Positions 22,718 through 31,029 of a stretch of DNA of 32,320 bases are shown here, piece after piece (positions within the stretch are counted from its first letter, which is position 1; every line of letters begins with the position of its first letter). Origin of the DNA: JBEVNX01 sp040507895. GTDB lineage: Bacteria; Desulfobacterota; Binatia; JACPRU01. The notes beneath the pieces are model-generated. The model searched no databases and was not told the origin of the DNA. It saw only the letters and a list, made by a program, of their open reading frames with translations. Location: assembly GCA_040507895.1 (NCBI GenBank), contig JBEVNX010000235.1, positions 1 to 32,320 of the forward strand, read 5' to 3'. The position numbers were made by a program, and so were the translations under genes.

Positions 22718-23785
22718 TCAATCCTCCCCGACGAGCGCCGTCGCGAATTCTGCCGCGGAGAATGGACGGATGTCCTCGACTCCCTCGCCGACCCCGAGCC
22801 AGACGATGGGTACGCCGAGCTCCTCGCGCACGGCGAGCGCGGCTCCGCCCTTCGCAGTGCCGTCTAGCTTGGTGACGACGATCCCCGTCACGCCGAGCGC
22901 CTCGGAGAACACCTTGGCCTGGTGGATCGCGTTCTGGCCCGTCGTCGCATCGAGTACCAGCCAAGTCTCGTGGGGCGCGCCGGGGATCGCCTTGCCGATC
23001 ACCCGGGTCATCTTGCGCAGCTCTTCCATGAGGTTTTCTCGAGTGTGCAGGCGGCCCGCGGTATCGACGATCACGACGTCGACACCGCGGGCGGCCGCCG
23101 CCTTCACCCCATCGAAGGCCACGGCAGCCGGGTCGGCGCCACTTTGATGCCGCACCAGGTCGGCGCCGACGCGCTCGGCCCACACGCCCAGCTGGTCGAT
23201 CGCCGCGGCTCGGAACGTATCGGCGGCCACCAGCAGCACGCGGTTGCCCGCAGCGGCGAACCGCGCGGCCAGCTTTCCGATGGAGGTCGTCTTGCCGACG
23301 CCGTTGACACCCGACACCAGGATCACCCACGGCTTGCCGCCGGTGCGCGGCCGAGGCGGCGGCTCGCCGAGGGATTCCTCGATCGCGGCACGCAAGGCCT
23401 CGCGAACCTTCGCTTCGGTCGGTTCTCGCTCGGAGCCGCAGCGCGCGCGCACGGCCGCGAGAATGCGCGTCGTCGTTGGCATGCCGACGTCGGCCGCAAG
23501 AAGCACCTCCTCGAGGGAGGCGAGGATCGCGTCGAGCCCGCGATCGCCGCCGAAGACGTCGGCGAGTCGCCGTCGTAGCGCGTCGCGCGTCTTCGCCAGC
23601 GCCCCGCGCACCCGCTCCGAGGCAACTTGCGCCTGGGGCTTCTGCTCGAGACGCGGCGCCTCGCGCTCGCCCGGCGCTGGGCGGCGCTTGGCACGCAACG
23701 CCCGGACCATCGTCGCGATGAGCAAGGCGGCGACGAGCGCGCAGACGGCGATCGCCGCCTCGGGAGAGATCGGCAGCTCCGGCAT
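22718..23785 (-). CDS. ftsY: Signal recognition particle receptor FtsY
   Basis: 355 residues. GTPase that docks SRP-ribosome complexes at the inner membrane. A hydrophobic N-terminal segment (about residues 10-28) followed by Arg/Lys gives a membrane anchor instead of the long acidic domain of enteric FtsY. The N domain precedes G1 GVNGVGKTT (159-167); further blocks are AADTFRAAAIDQL, VDTAGRLHT, TKLDGTAKGGAAL and the closing GVGEGVEDIRPF. It lies 42 bp downstream of smc on the same strand. Confidence 0.98.
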   Translation of the reverse strand: MPELPISPEAAIAVCALVAALLIATMVRALRAKRRPAPGEREAPRLEQKPQAQVASERVRGALAKTRDALRRRLADVFGGDRGLDAILASLEEVLLAADVGMPTTTRILAAVRARCGSEREPTEAKVREALRAAIEESLGEPPPRPRTGGKPWVILVSGVNGVGKTTSIGKLAARFAAAGNRVLLVAADTFRAAAIDQLGVWAERVGADLVRHQSGADPAAVAFDGVKAAAARGVDVVIVDTAGRLHTRENLMEELRKMTRVIGKAIPGAPHETWLVLDATTGQNAIHQAKVFSEALGVTGIVVTKLDGTAKGGAALAVREELGVPIVWLGVGEGVEDIRPFSAAEFATALVGED

Positions 23786-23827
23786 GGAGCCGCCTTAGAC
23801 TGCGGCGCGGGACAAGGGAAGACGGCC

Positions 23828-26800
23828 TTACGCCGCCGATTGCAGTCGAACCGATACGATCCGCGACACGCCCGGCTCGTCCATCGTCACACCGTAGAGG
23901 CAGTCGGCGACTTCCATCGTGCGCTGGTTGTGCGTGATGATCAGAAATTGCGATTCGCGGCCCATCTCGCCGACGATGTGATTGAAGCGGTCGATGTTGG
24001 CGTCGTCGAGTGGCGCATCGACCTCGTCGAGCACGCAGAACGGGCTCGGCCGGCACATGAAGAGCGCGAAGATCAGGCTCACCGCGGTGAGCGCCTTCTG
24101 GCCGCCGGAGAGCAGGCTCAGATGGCGCAAGTTCATTCCGGGCGGCTGCACGTGCATGTCAACGCCGGTATTCATCAGGTCGCTCTCGTCCGTGAGAGCG
24201 AGATAGGCGCGGCCGCCGCGGAACAGCTTCGGAAACGTCTCTTGGAACTTCTCGTTGACGGCGGAGAACGTCTCCGAGAAGCGGTCGCGGCTCATGCGGT
24301 TGAGATTGGCGATCGTCTTCTGCAGGTCGCCGAGCGAGCGTTCGAGGTCTGCCTTCTCGTTGGCGAGGAAGCCACGCCGCTCCTCCATCGAGCCGAGCTC
24401 CTCCATGGCCTCGACGCCGACGGCGCCGCGGTCCATACGCTCCACCTTTTGTCGCAGCGTTTGGCAGCGCGCTTCCAGATCCGCTTCCTCCCCCGGCTCC
24501 AGCATGACCTCGGCGAGCTCGACTTGGTAGCGATCGCGCATCGTCGCGACCGCATACTCTCGGTGCGCGCGACGCTCGGCGAGCAAGACGTCGCACGAGG
24601 AGCGCTCCTGTCGTGACCGATCGAGCTCCGCGCGAACCTCGCCGAGTCGACGCTCGGCGGACTCGATCTCGCGGCGCAGCCCTTCTTCACCGGCGCGACT
24701 CGATTCGAAGCTTTCCTGACGCTCCGTCTCCTGCTGAGCAGCTCGTTGGAGCGTGGTGTGGAGTGATGCCAGCTCGGTGGTGCGGTTTGTCGCCAGGGCC
24801 TCGACGCCCTCGGCTTCGGCGTGGAGCCTCTCGAGCCAATCCGAGAGCTCGCCGCGCGACCGCTTCATCTGTTCCAGCCCCTGCCGCAGCGCGTCTTCCT
24901 TTTCGCGAGCGCGGACGAGCCGGATCTTGAGCTCCAGCACCGCGGCGGTTTCAGCTTCGAGCGCCGTCCGGCGAGCGCCGAGATCAGCCTCCAGGCCGCG
25001 CCGGCGCTCGTCGCCGACCTCGCGAGCCGCGGCCGCTTCGGCGACCGCTCGCTCGGTCGCAGCCACCTCTTCGACGAGCCCGGCCAGTTCCCTCTCGAGC
25101 TGCTCGTCCTCGGCCCTAGCGCGAGTCAGCGACGCGACCGTACGATCGCCGTCCTGCTTGACCCGTTCGGCATCCTTCTCGACCGTGACGCGCTCGATGG
25201 TGAGCGTGCGGGTCGCCTCCTCGATAGCCGTCAAGTGCTTCTCGGCGGTCGAGAGCTCGACGGCTTGCGCATTCCGCTTCGTGTCGAGATCGGCTGCTTC
25301 GGCGGCTAGGCGCGCGACGTCCTGACGCAACCGACGGATCTCCCGCCGCTGTGCGAGCAGCCGCTCCTCCGCCGGCGGCGCACTGCCGCCGCCGATGGCC
25401 CCGTCGGGATGCACCACCTCGCCCTCGCGCGTCACCAGAGTGCGCCAGTGACCATTTCGCCGCCAGAGCTCGATGCCACGATCGAGGTCGTCGACGAGCA
25501 CCGCGTCACCGAGCAGGCTCTCGGCGAGGTCGCCGTAGCCTTCCTCCACCCGCACCGCCTCGAGGAGCCGGGTGCAGCCGTCGCTCGGCGATCCCACGGG
25601 CGGATCGCCGAGCTGCGGTTGCCGAGGCCGCACGGGGATGAAATTGCTGCGTCCGGAGCCCGCCTGCTTGAGCTCTTGCACGGCGTCACGGGCATCTTCC
25701 GGCGTGCGCACCACGACGTACTGAAGGCGCTCGGCGAGAACGGCCGCGACCGCCTTCTCGAGCTCCGGGGGAGCGTCGATGACCTCCGCGACGAGCCCGA
25801 GCACGCCGTTGCGCCTCGTCGCGTGACGTTGCATCACCGCGCGCACCCCCTCGTCATACCGGCCGTATCCCCGCTCGACCTCCTCCGCTGCCACCAGCCG
25901 CGATTGCGCTTCGGCGAGAGCCGCGGCGGCGGCGATCGAGGCCTCTTCGAGCTGCACCTTCTGGACCCGCCGCGTGGCGATCGCCGGAACGAGCCGCGCG
26001 AGCTCTTCACGAGCGTCCGCGATACGGCGCTCGACCGCCTCCCGCTTCACGCCGAGCTTCTCGAGCTCCGCGCCGAGGCCGGTGTCCTCCGCTTCCAGCC
26101 CGCCGAGGTCGACCCGCAGCGCCTCTCGGCGCCGACGCCGATCCGCGGCGCGCTCCTCGGCCGCGTGCAGGCGGTTTCGCATCTCAGATTCGCCGCGCTG
26201 GCGCTCGACGTTCTCGGTCTTCGCCTGGTCGACCTCGAGCGCGAGGCCTGCGACTCGCCTTTCCGCCTCCGCGTGCGTGGCCTCGCCGCGCGCGAGACTG
26301 TCCTCCCCTTCGCGGTTGTCGGCGACGAGCTGGGCGAGCACGCGGCCGCGCTGGTCGATCTCGGCCGCGAGCTCCGCGACGCGTTCCGCAGTGTGCTCGC
26401 GATCGCGCTGGAGCCGCGCCAGCTGATCCGCGGCCTGGATCTCCTCGCGATCGAGCATCTCCAGGCGCGCCTGGGCGCCGCTACGCGCCGAGCGAGCCTC
26501 GAACAATGCCTCCTGGCGAGCACGCAGCTCGGCCTCCGCCCGAGCCAACCGCTCCCGCGCCGACTCCCGCTCGCGCTCGCCCGAGTCGATCGCCGCGGCG
26601 AACTCCGCCTCGAGCTTGCGGAGTGAGGCGCCCCGGGCATCGATCTCTGCGAGCTCGGTATCGAGCCGGTCGAGCTTGCGGCGCGCGACCTGCAGCTCGG
26701 CGGCGCGAAGCTCTTGCTGAAGCAGCCGATATTGCTCTGCCCGCTTCGCCAGTCGGCGATAGAGGACGATGTTCCTGTCGATCTCCTGCAAGATGTCGCC

Positions 26801-27409
26801 GACGCGCGTCAGGTTATCCCGCGTGCGCTCCATCTTTCGCTCGGCTGCGAGGCGCCGATCGCGGTACAGTGTGGTGCCTGCAGCCTCTTCGATGAACAAC
26901 CGAACGTCTTCGGGTCGCGCATTCACCAGCTGATCGACACGCCCCTGCTCGATCATGGCGTAAGCCTTGGTGCCGACGCCGGTGCCGAGAAATAGCTCGG
27001 TCACATCCTTCAAGCGGCAAGGCCGGTTGTTGATCAGGTACTCGGACTCACCGGAGCGGAAGTAGCGGCGTGTGACCTGGATCTCCGCCACATCTCGCAT
27101 CTGCCGTACGATGTCGGACGGATCGTCCGATTCGAGAAGCGGCTCTTCGTTGTCGAGGATCAGCGAGACCTCGGCCATCCCGGCAGGTCCGCGGCCGGTC
27201 TCGGTGCCGTTGAAGATCAGATCCTCCATGGCGTCGCCGCGCAGGCGCTTCGCCGATTGCTCGCCCAACACCCAGCGTAGAGCGTCGACCAAATTCGACT
27301 TTCCACACCCATTGGGACCGACGATCCCGCTGACTCCCTTGGAGAATTCGAGGCTCGTCGGATCGACGAAGGACTTGAAGCCGCAGAGCTCGAGGCGGCG
27401 GATGCGCAT
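23828..27409 (-). CDS. smc: Chromosome segregation protein SMC
   Basis: 1193 residues. Head: MRIRRLELCGFKSF, Walker A GPNGCGKSN (31-39), and FLGTGVGTKAYAMIEQGRVD. Long coiled coil with Glu/Arg/Ala-rich heptads, the hinge near residues 510-650 (including VLGLVAEVIDAP and RSNFIPVRP), a return coil, then the signature LSLLSGGQKALTAV and Walker B FCVLDEVDAPLDDAN. It organises the chromosome with ScpA/ScpB, which are not here. I chose the ATG at 27409 because the GGGAGAG ribosome site sits between it and a GTG at 27427. Confidence 0.98.
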   Translation of the reverse strand: MRIRRLELCGFKSFVDPTSLEFSKGVSGIVGPNGCGKSNLVDALRWVLGEQSAKRLRGDAMEDLIFNGTETGRGPAGMAEVSLILDNEEPLLESDDPSDIVRQMRDVAEIQVTRRYFRSGESEYLINNRPCRLKDVTELFLGTGVGTKAYAMIEQGRVDQLVNARPEDVRLFIEEAAGTTLYRDRRLAAERKMERTRDNLTRVGDILQEIDRNIVLYRRLAKRAEQYRLLQQELRAAELQVARRKLDRLDTELAEIDARGASLRKLEAEFAAAIDSGERERESARERLARAEAELRARQEALFEARSARSGAQARLEMLDREEIQAADQLARLQRDREHTAERVAELAAEIDQRGRVLAQLVADNREGEDSLARGEATHAEAERRVAGLALEVDQAKTENVERQRGESEMRNRLHAAEERAADRRRRREALRVDLGGLEAEDTGLGAELEKLGVKREAVERRIADAREELARLVPAIATRRVQKVQLEEASIAAAAALAEAQSRLVAAEEVERGYGRYDEGVRAVMQRHATRRNGVLGLVAEVIDAPPELEKAVAAVLAERLQYVVVRTPEDARDAVQELKQAGSGRSNFIPVRPRQPQLGDPPVGSPSDGCTRLLEAVRVEEGYGDLAESLLGDAVLVDDLDRGIELWRRNGHWRTLVTREGEVVHPDGAIGGGSAPPAEERLLAQRREIRRLRQDVARLAAEAADLDTKRNAQAVELSTAEKHLTAIEEATRTLTIERVTVEKDAERVKQDGDRTVASLTRARAEDEQLERELAGLVEEVAATERAVAEAAAAREVGDERRRGLEADLGARRTALEAETAAVLELKIRLVRAREKEDALRQGLEQMKRSRGELSDWLERLHAEAEGVEALATNRTTELASLHTTLQRAAQQETERQESFESSRAGEEGLRREIESAERRLGEVRAELDRSRQERSSCDVLLAERRAHREYAVATMRDRYQVELAEVMLEPGEEADLEARCQTLRQKVERMDRGAVGVEAMEELGSMEERRGFLANEKADLERSLGDLQKTIANLNRMSRDRFSETFSAVNEKFQETFPKLFRGGRAYLALTDESDLMNTGVDMHVQPPGMNLRHLSLLSGGQKALTAVSLIFALFMCRPSPFCVLDEVDAPLDDANIDRFNHIVGEMGRESQFLIITHNQRTMEVADCLYGVTMDEPGVSRIVSVRLQSAA

Positions 27410-27416
27410 TAGTCTG

Positions 27417-27445
27417 GACTCTCCCACAGAGTCCTGGAGAGAGTC
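27417..27445 (-). promoter_or_regulatory. Alternative hairpins over the smc ribosome site
   Basis: GACTCTC (27417-27423) is perfectly complementary to GAGAGTC (27439-27445), and its GACTCT part is equally complementary to AGAGTC at 27428-27433 (5-base loop). On the minus strand the shared arm carries the GAGAG of the smc ribosome site. The two pairings exclude each other. The rest of the 97-bp gap to the HNH gene shows nothing nameable. Confidence 0.4.
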
Positions 27446-27506
27446 AAGTTGAGAACACTACAGAATGTGGCGAGCGGAGAACAGGACCACTAGATCTTGG
27501 TGCCGT

Positions 27507-28088
27507 TCATCGCTCGACCAGTTCGGCGTTCCAGTACGCGGCATCGACGGTCGAGAGAAACGGAAGCCACTCACGGTGGCGCCGCAGGCTCCACGTCTCG
27601 AGCACGAATGGAGTCCAATTCGGGCGCATCGGACGGCGCAAAAGATGCACCCCGGCTTCTTCGGGCGAGCGGCCGCCCTTCTGCCGGTTGCAGCGCAGAC
27701 ATGAGCAAACGACGTTCTCCCAGGTCGAGGTGCCACCCTGCGAACGGGGGATGACGTGATCTAGGTTCAGTTCTCCGCGTGGGAAAACGCGGCCGCAGTA
27801 CTGGCAGGTGTTGCGATCGCGGGTGTATACGTTGAAGCGACTGAAGCGCACGTGGCGCTTCGGCACGCGATCGTAGGCGACCAACAGGATGACGCGCGGC
27901 ACCCTCATTGCGCGGTCGACGAGCCCGATGGTCTCGTCGTTGATCGAGCGAGACAACGCGGACCAGCTCTCGAAATCGAAGGTCTGATACTGCTCGTTCA
28001 CCGCGCGGGCGATACCCTGATAGAGGAGCGAGCACGCACGCCGGACCGAGGTGACGTGGATCGGCAGGTAGGCCCGGTTCAGGACCAA
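27507..28088 (-). CDS. HNH endonuclease family protein
   Basis: 193 residues. The HNH core is NLDHVIPRSQGGTSTWENVV (108-127), with His111 and Asn125, framed by zinc knuckles CQYC (95-98) and CLRC (130-133). The N-terminal half begins VLNRAYLPIHVTSVRRACSLLYQG, typical of a widespread housekeeping-like HNH family of unknown role. There is no restriction methylase or phage gene beside it. The start is uncertain: the longest standard form begins at a TTG (28088), and an in-frame CTG at 28103 would add NTKVL, which fits relatives that start a few residues earlier. The predicted promoter is at 28155-28183. Confidence 0.9.
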   Translation of the reverse strand: MVLNRAYLPIHVTSVRRACSLLYQGIARAVNEQYQTFDFESWSALSRSINDETIGLVDRAMRVPRVILLVAYDRVPKRHVRFSRFNVYTRDRNTCQYCGRVFPRGELNLDHVIPRSQGGTSTWENVVCSCLRCNRQKGGRSPEEAGVHLLRRPMRPNWTPFVLETWSLRRHREWLPFLSTVDAAYWNAELVER

Positions 28089-28154
28089 GACCTTGGTGTT
28101 CAGTACTGTTGCGGTCTCGAAGAGAAAACCTCCGCGGGATCCGGTACTTTCCGG

Positions 28155-28183
28155 ACGCTAACGGTGGTCGGGAAGCTTGTCAA
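28155..28183 (-). promoter_or_regulatory. Predicted promoter of the HNH gene
   Basis: On the minus strand, TTGACA (28183-28178, perfect consensus), a 17-bp spacer, TAGCGT (28160-28155). It would give a leader of about 60 bases. Confidence 0.5.
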
Positions 28184-28221
28184 GCAAGCCAAGCGGCTCC
28201 TCGAGCCGGCGCCGACGATCA

Positions 28222-28250
28222 TTGCTCTCGAAGCCAGCGGGCCCTATACT
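28222..28250 (+). promoter_or_regulatory. Predicted promoter of the RNase E/G gene
   Basis: TTGCTC (28222-28227), a 17-bp spacer, TATACT (28245-28250). Expected start near 28257, leaving about 120 bases of leader before the GTG at 28376. A four-codon ATG ... TGA mini-frame (28365-28379) overlaps that GTG and might influence its use. Confidence 0.55.
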
Positions 28251-28375
28251 CCGTCTTTCTCGCGGTCGAGACTCCTTTCCACCGACAAGCCCAACGAATG
28301 CGGACGTTTCGGCCTCGGCACGGAGTGACGCCGGGCGCCCCCGAGGCGAGTCGAGCCTCCTTTCATGACGAGCGC

Positions 28376-30058
28376 GTGAAGAAGCAGATCATTCTCAACT
28401 GTACGACGCAGGAGACCCGAGTCGCCATCCTCGAGGGCGGTCAGCTCGCCGAGATCTACATCGAGCGCCTTCGCAGCCGCGGCGTCGTCGGTAACGTCTA
28501 CAAGGCCCGCGTTCAGCGCGTGCTTCCCGGGATGCAAGCCGCCTTCGTCGACATCGGCTTCGAGAAGGCGGCATTTTTGCACGCTTCCGATTTCCTGCAC
28601 GAGATCTCCGGTCTGCCGCCGTTCGCCTTCGAGTCCGCCTCCGATGAGGATCCGATCGCGGGAGAGATCGAGGAGATCCGTCGTGGCGGGACCGGCGAGT
28701 CTATGACGGAGGAGTTCTCCGTTGAGCCCGACGGCGCCAGCGATGGTGATGTCGCGGGACAGTCGGCTGGCGAGGGCTCGCCCGGCGCGGAAGCAGACCC
28801 TTCCGACCCGGCCGCGCAACCTGCGCGAGCCCATCGACGGGGACGTCGCCCGCCGCTCGAGAGCAAGCTCTCGCGCGGCCAAGAGATCCTGGTGCAGGTG
28901 TCGAAGGAGCCGATGGGCACGAAAGGCTCCCGCGTGACCTCGTACATCAGCCTTGCGGGCCGCTATCTCGTCTTCATGCCGACGACGAATCACATCGGCG
29001 TCTCGCGCCGCATCGCCGACGAGCTGGAGCGCAAGCGCCTGAGGGACCTCGTGACGAGCCTTCGACCACTCGAGGGCGGCGGGTTCATCGTGCGCACCGT
29101 GTGTGAAGGCCTGTCGAAGCGCGAGATCCAAGCGGACATCACGTTTCTGACGCGGCAGTGGCAGCGGATCACGCAAAAGAGCGAGGCCGTGTCGGCGCCG
29201 GTGATGCTCTACTACGACATGGATCAGGTCCAGCGGACCGTTCGTGATCTCTTCACACCTGAAGTCGGCCACGTGTGGGTCGATTCGCCGCACGAGCACC
29301 AGCGCATGCTCGAGCTGGTCGAGACGCTCGCGCCGCGGCTCAAAGGCCGCCTAGTACTCTATGAAGGCACCGAGCCGATCTTCGATCACTTCGACGTCGA
29401 AGCGCAGATCGACAAGGCGCTCGACAGAAGAGTGTGGCTCAAGTCGGGCGGCACGCTGGTGATCGACCGCACCGAGGCGCTGACTGCGGTCGACGTCAAC
29501 ACCGGTCGCTACGTCGGCAAGAAGAATCAGGACGAAACGATTCTGCGCACCAACCTCGAGGCCGCCGAGGAAGTCGTGCGCCAACTGCGCCTGCGCAACA
29601 TCGGCGGGCTCATCATCATCGATTTCATCGACATGGAGAAGGCGGCCGATCGCCAAAAGGTGAGCGATGCGCTGCAGGAAGCGGTCCGCCAGAAGGACAA
29701 GGCGCAGACCAGGATTCTCAAGATCTCCGAACTCGGCCTCGTGGAGATGACGCGCAAGCGCGCGCGGGAGAGCCTGGAGCAGCTGCTCTGCTCGCCGTGC
29801 CCGCACTGCGAGGGCACGGGCCAGGCGAAGTCCGCGGAGACCGTCTCGTTCGAGATCCTGCGCAAAGTCGAGCGCGGTGCGGCGTTTCCACCCAGCTCCT
29901 CGCGCCTGGTGGTGAAGGCGAGCGCGGCGGTCGCTGCGTTTTTGTCCGATTCCGAGAGCCGAACGCTCGATCAGCTCGAAAAGACGATTGCCAAGCGCAT
30001 CATCATCAAAGCCCAGGAGAGCTTTCGCCCCGGCCAGTACGAGATCATTGCGCAGTAG
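28376..30058 (+). CDS. rng: Ribonuclease E/G family endoribonuclease
   Basis: 560 residues from the GTG at 28376 (VKKQIILNCTTQETRVAILE is the family N-terminus; the open frame upstream is not). It cleaves single-stranded RNA in rRNA maturation and mRNA decay. The S1 domain (VYKARVQRVLPGMQAAFVDIG) is split by an insertion at about residues 76-160, acidic then basic. The catalytic Asp pair Asp373 (VDVNTGRYVG) and Asp416 (IIIDFIDM) keeps the 43-residue spacing of E. coli RNase E Asp303/Asp346. The zinc-link CPHC (475-478) is present. There is no long C-terminal degradosome scaffold, so RNase G-like in length, though RNase E-like function is possible. Confidence 0.95.
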   Translation: MKKQIILNCTTQETRVAILEGGQLAEIYIERLRSRGVVGNVYKARVQRVLPGMQAAFVDIGFEKAAFLHASDFLHEISGLPPFAFESASDEDPIAGEIEEIRRGGTGESMTEEFSVEPDGASDGDVAGQSAGEGSPGAEADPSDPAAQPARAHRRGRRPPLESKLSRGQEILVQVSKEPMGTKGSRVTSYISLAGRYLVFMPTTNHIGVSRRIADELERKRLRDLVTSLRPLEGGGFIVRTVCEGLSKREIQADITFLTRQWQRITQKSEAVSAPVMLYYDMDQVQRTVRDLFTPEVGHVWVDSPHEHQRMLELVETLAPRLKGRLVLYEGTEPIFDHFDVEAQIDKALDRRVWLKSGGTLVIDRTEALTAVDVNTGRYVGKKNQDETILRTNLEAAEEVVRQLRLRNIGGLIIIDFIDMEKAADRQKVSDALQEAVRQKDKAQTRILKISELGLVEMTRKRARESLEQLLCSPCPHCEGTGQAKSAETVSFEILRKVERGAAFPPSSSRLVVKASAAVAAFLSDSESRTLDQLEKTIAKRIIIKAQESFRPGQYEIIAQ

Positions 30059-30075
30059 TCTGACCGCCGGGCAGC

Positions 30076-30906
30076 TCAGGCAACGGTGGCGGCCGCGTTG
30101 TTGATCACCAACTCGCTCCGTTCCTTGGTGCGGGCTCGAACCAGGACGCGGCCCCCTTCGTGCCACATCTCGGTGACGATCGTCTCGCCGGGATAGACGA
30201 CTCCAACGAATCGCGCTTCGAAGTCCTTCAAGCGAGCGGGATCGTCGTCGCAGAAGTTGCCGAGGATGGCGCGGCCGACGTAGCCGAACGTGCAGAGCCC
30301 GTGGAGGATCGGCGTATCGAAGCCACCCATCTTGGCGAAGGCGGGATCGGCATGGAGCGGGTTCGCGTCTCCCGACAGGCGATACAGCAGAGCCTGCTGC
30401 CGCAGCGTCGTCATCTCGACCACTCTGTCGGGCTCCCGACCCGGCGTCATGTTGCGCGCGGTGGACGGCCCGCGAGCACCGCCGAAGCCGCCGGCGCCGC
30501 GCGCGAAGGCGCCGAAGACGTTCTTGAACAGCAGCTTCCCCTCGGCGTCGACGGTCTCGGTCTCGATGATCACCAGGGCCCCCTTCACCTTGTCGTAGAT
30601 CCCGGTGATGGTCGGCGTGGTGGTGAGCCGGCCGGCGGTTGGAATCGGCGCGAAGAGCTCGATCCGCTGCTCGCCGTGCAAGATCATCATCGGGTTCACG
30701 TCGACCGCGGCTCCCATCATGAATAGCGCGGGAAACGCGGGCACGACGGCGAACGTCGGCAAGACCTTTAGAGCACCCTCGTACACGAACGGCAGATCCT
30801 CGCGACCGCAGCCGACCCCGAGCGCGTAGAGGATCACGTCCTTCTCCGAATACTCGTAGACGGACGGATCGAGCTTTTTACCGACGACGCTCAGATTCGC
30901 GGCCAC
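30076..30906 (-). CDS. MaoC-type enoyl-CoA hydratase 2 (double hot-dog)
   Basis: 276 residues. Two hot-dog halves: an N-terminal non-catalytic one and a C-terminal one with the hydratase-2 motif YRLSGDANPLHADPAFA (Asp180 and His185 catalytic), followed by FDTPILHGLCTFG. Known enzymes hydrate trans-2-enoyl-CoA to the (R)-3-hydroxy form, including bile-acid/steroid side-chain and long-chain substrates. I chose the GTG at 30906, as GAGGGG lies 5 bases upstream; a GTG at 30912 would touch that site. It lies downstream of an acyl-CoA dehydrogenase that could supply its enoyl-CoA substrate. Convergent with the RNase gene, 17 bp apart. Confidence 0.92.
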   Translation of the reverse strand: MAANLSVVGKKLDPSVYEYSEKDVILYALGVGCGREDLPFVYEGALKVLPTFAVVPAFPALFMMGAAVDVNPMMILHGEQRIELFAPIPTAGRLTTTPTITGIYDKVKGALVIIETETVDAEGKLLFKNVFGAFARGAGGFGGARGPSTARNMTPGREPDRVVEMTTLRQQALLYRLSGDANPLHADPAFAKMGGFDTPILHGLCTFGYVGRAILGNFCDDDPARLKDFEARFVGVVYPGETIVTEMWHEGGRVLVRARTKERSELVINNAAATVA

Positions 30907-30926
30907 GCGCACCCCTCGAGGAGTCT

Positions 30927-30982
30927 GGCGAAGCTATCTCGATGCGACGAAATGCGCATCACGTCAAGAACTGCGCTTCGCC
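30927..30982. repeat. Nested inverted repeats between the dehydrogenase and hydratase genes
   Basis: Outer perfect arms GGCGAAGC (30927-30934) and GCTTCGCC (30975-30982) enclose inner perfect arms GATGCG (30941-30946) and CGCATC (30955-30960). A separate perfect 12-bp palindrome GTCGGCGCCGAC follows at 30988-30999. All lie in the 123-bp gap. Function unknown: attenuation, RNA processing or protein binding are all possible. Confidence 0.45.
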
Positions 30983-31029
30983 TGGCCGTCGGCGCCGACC
31001 CTCGACCTGTCCGTGTCGGGGATCGGCGC

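Noticed and set aside
22614..24056. Upstream extension of the rpsO frame (570 residues in all)
   Set aside because: It runs over ftsY in another phase; S15 has its own ATG, ideal ribosome site and standard length.
27507..28088. HNH gene as part of a restriction, homing or phage system
   Set aside because: No methylase, intron boundary, integrase or phage gene is nearby; the neighbours are core genes and the N-terminal half fits a common chromosomal HNH family.
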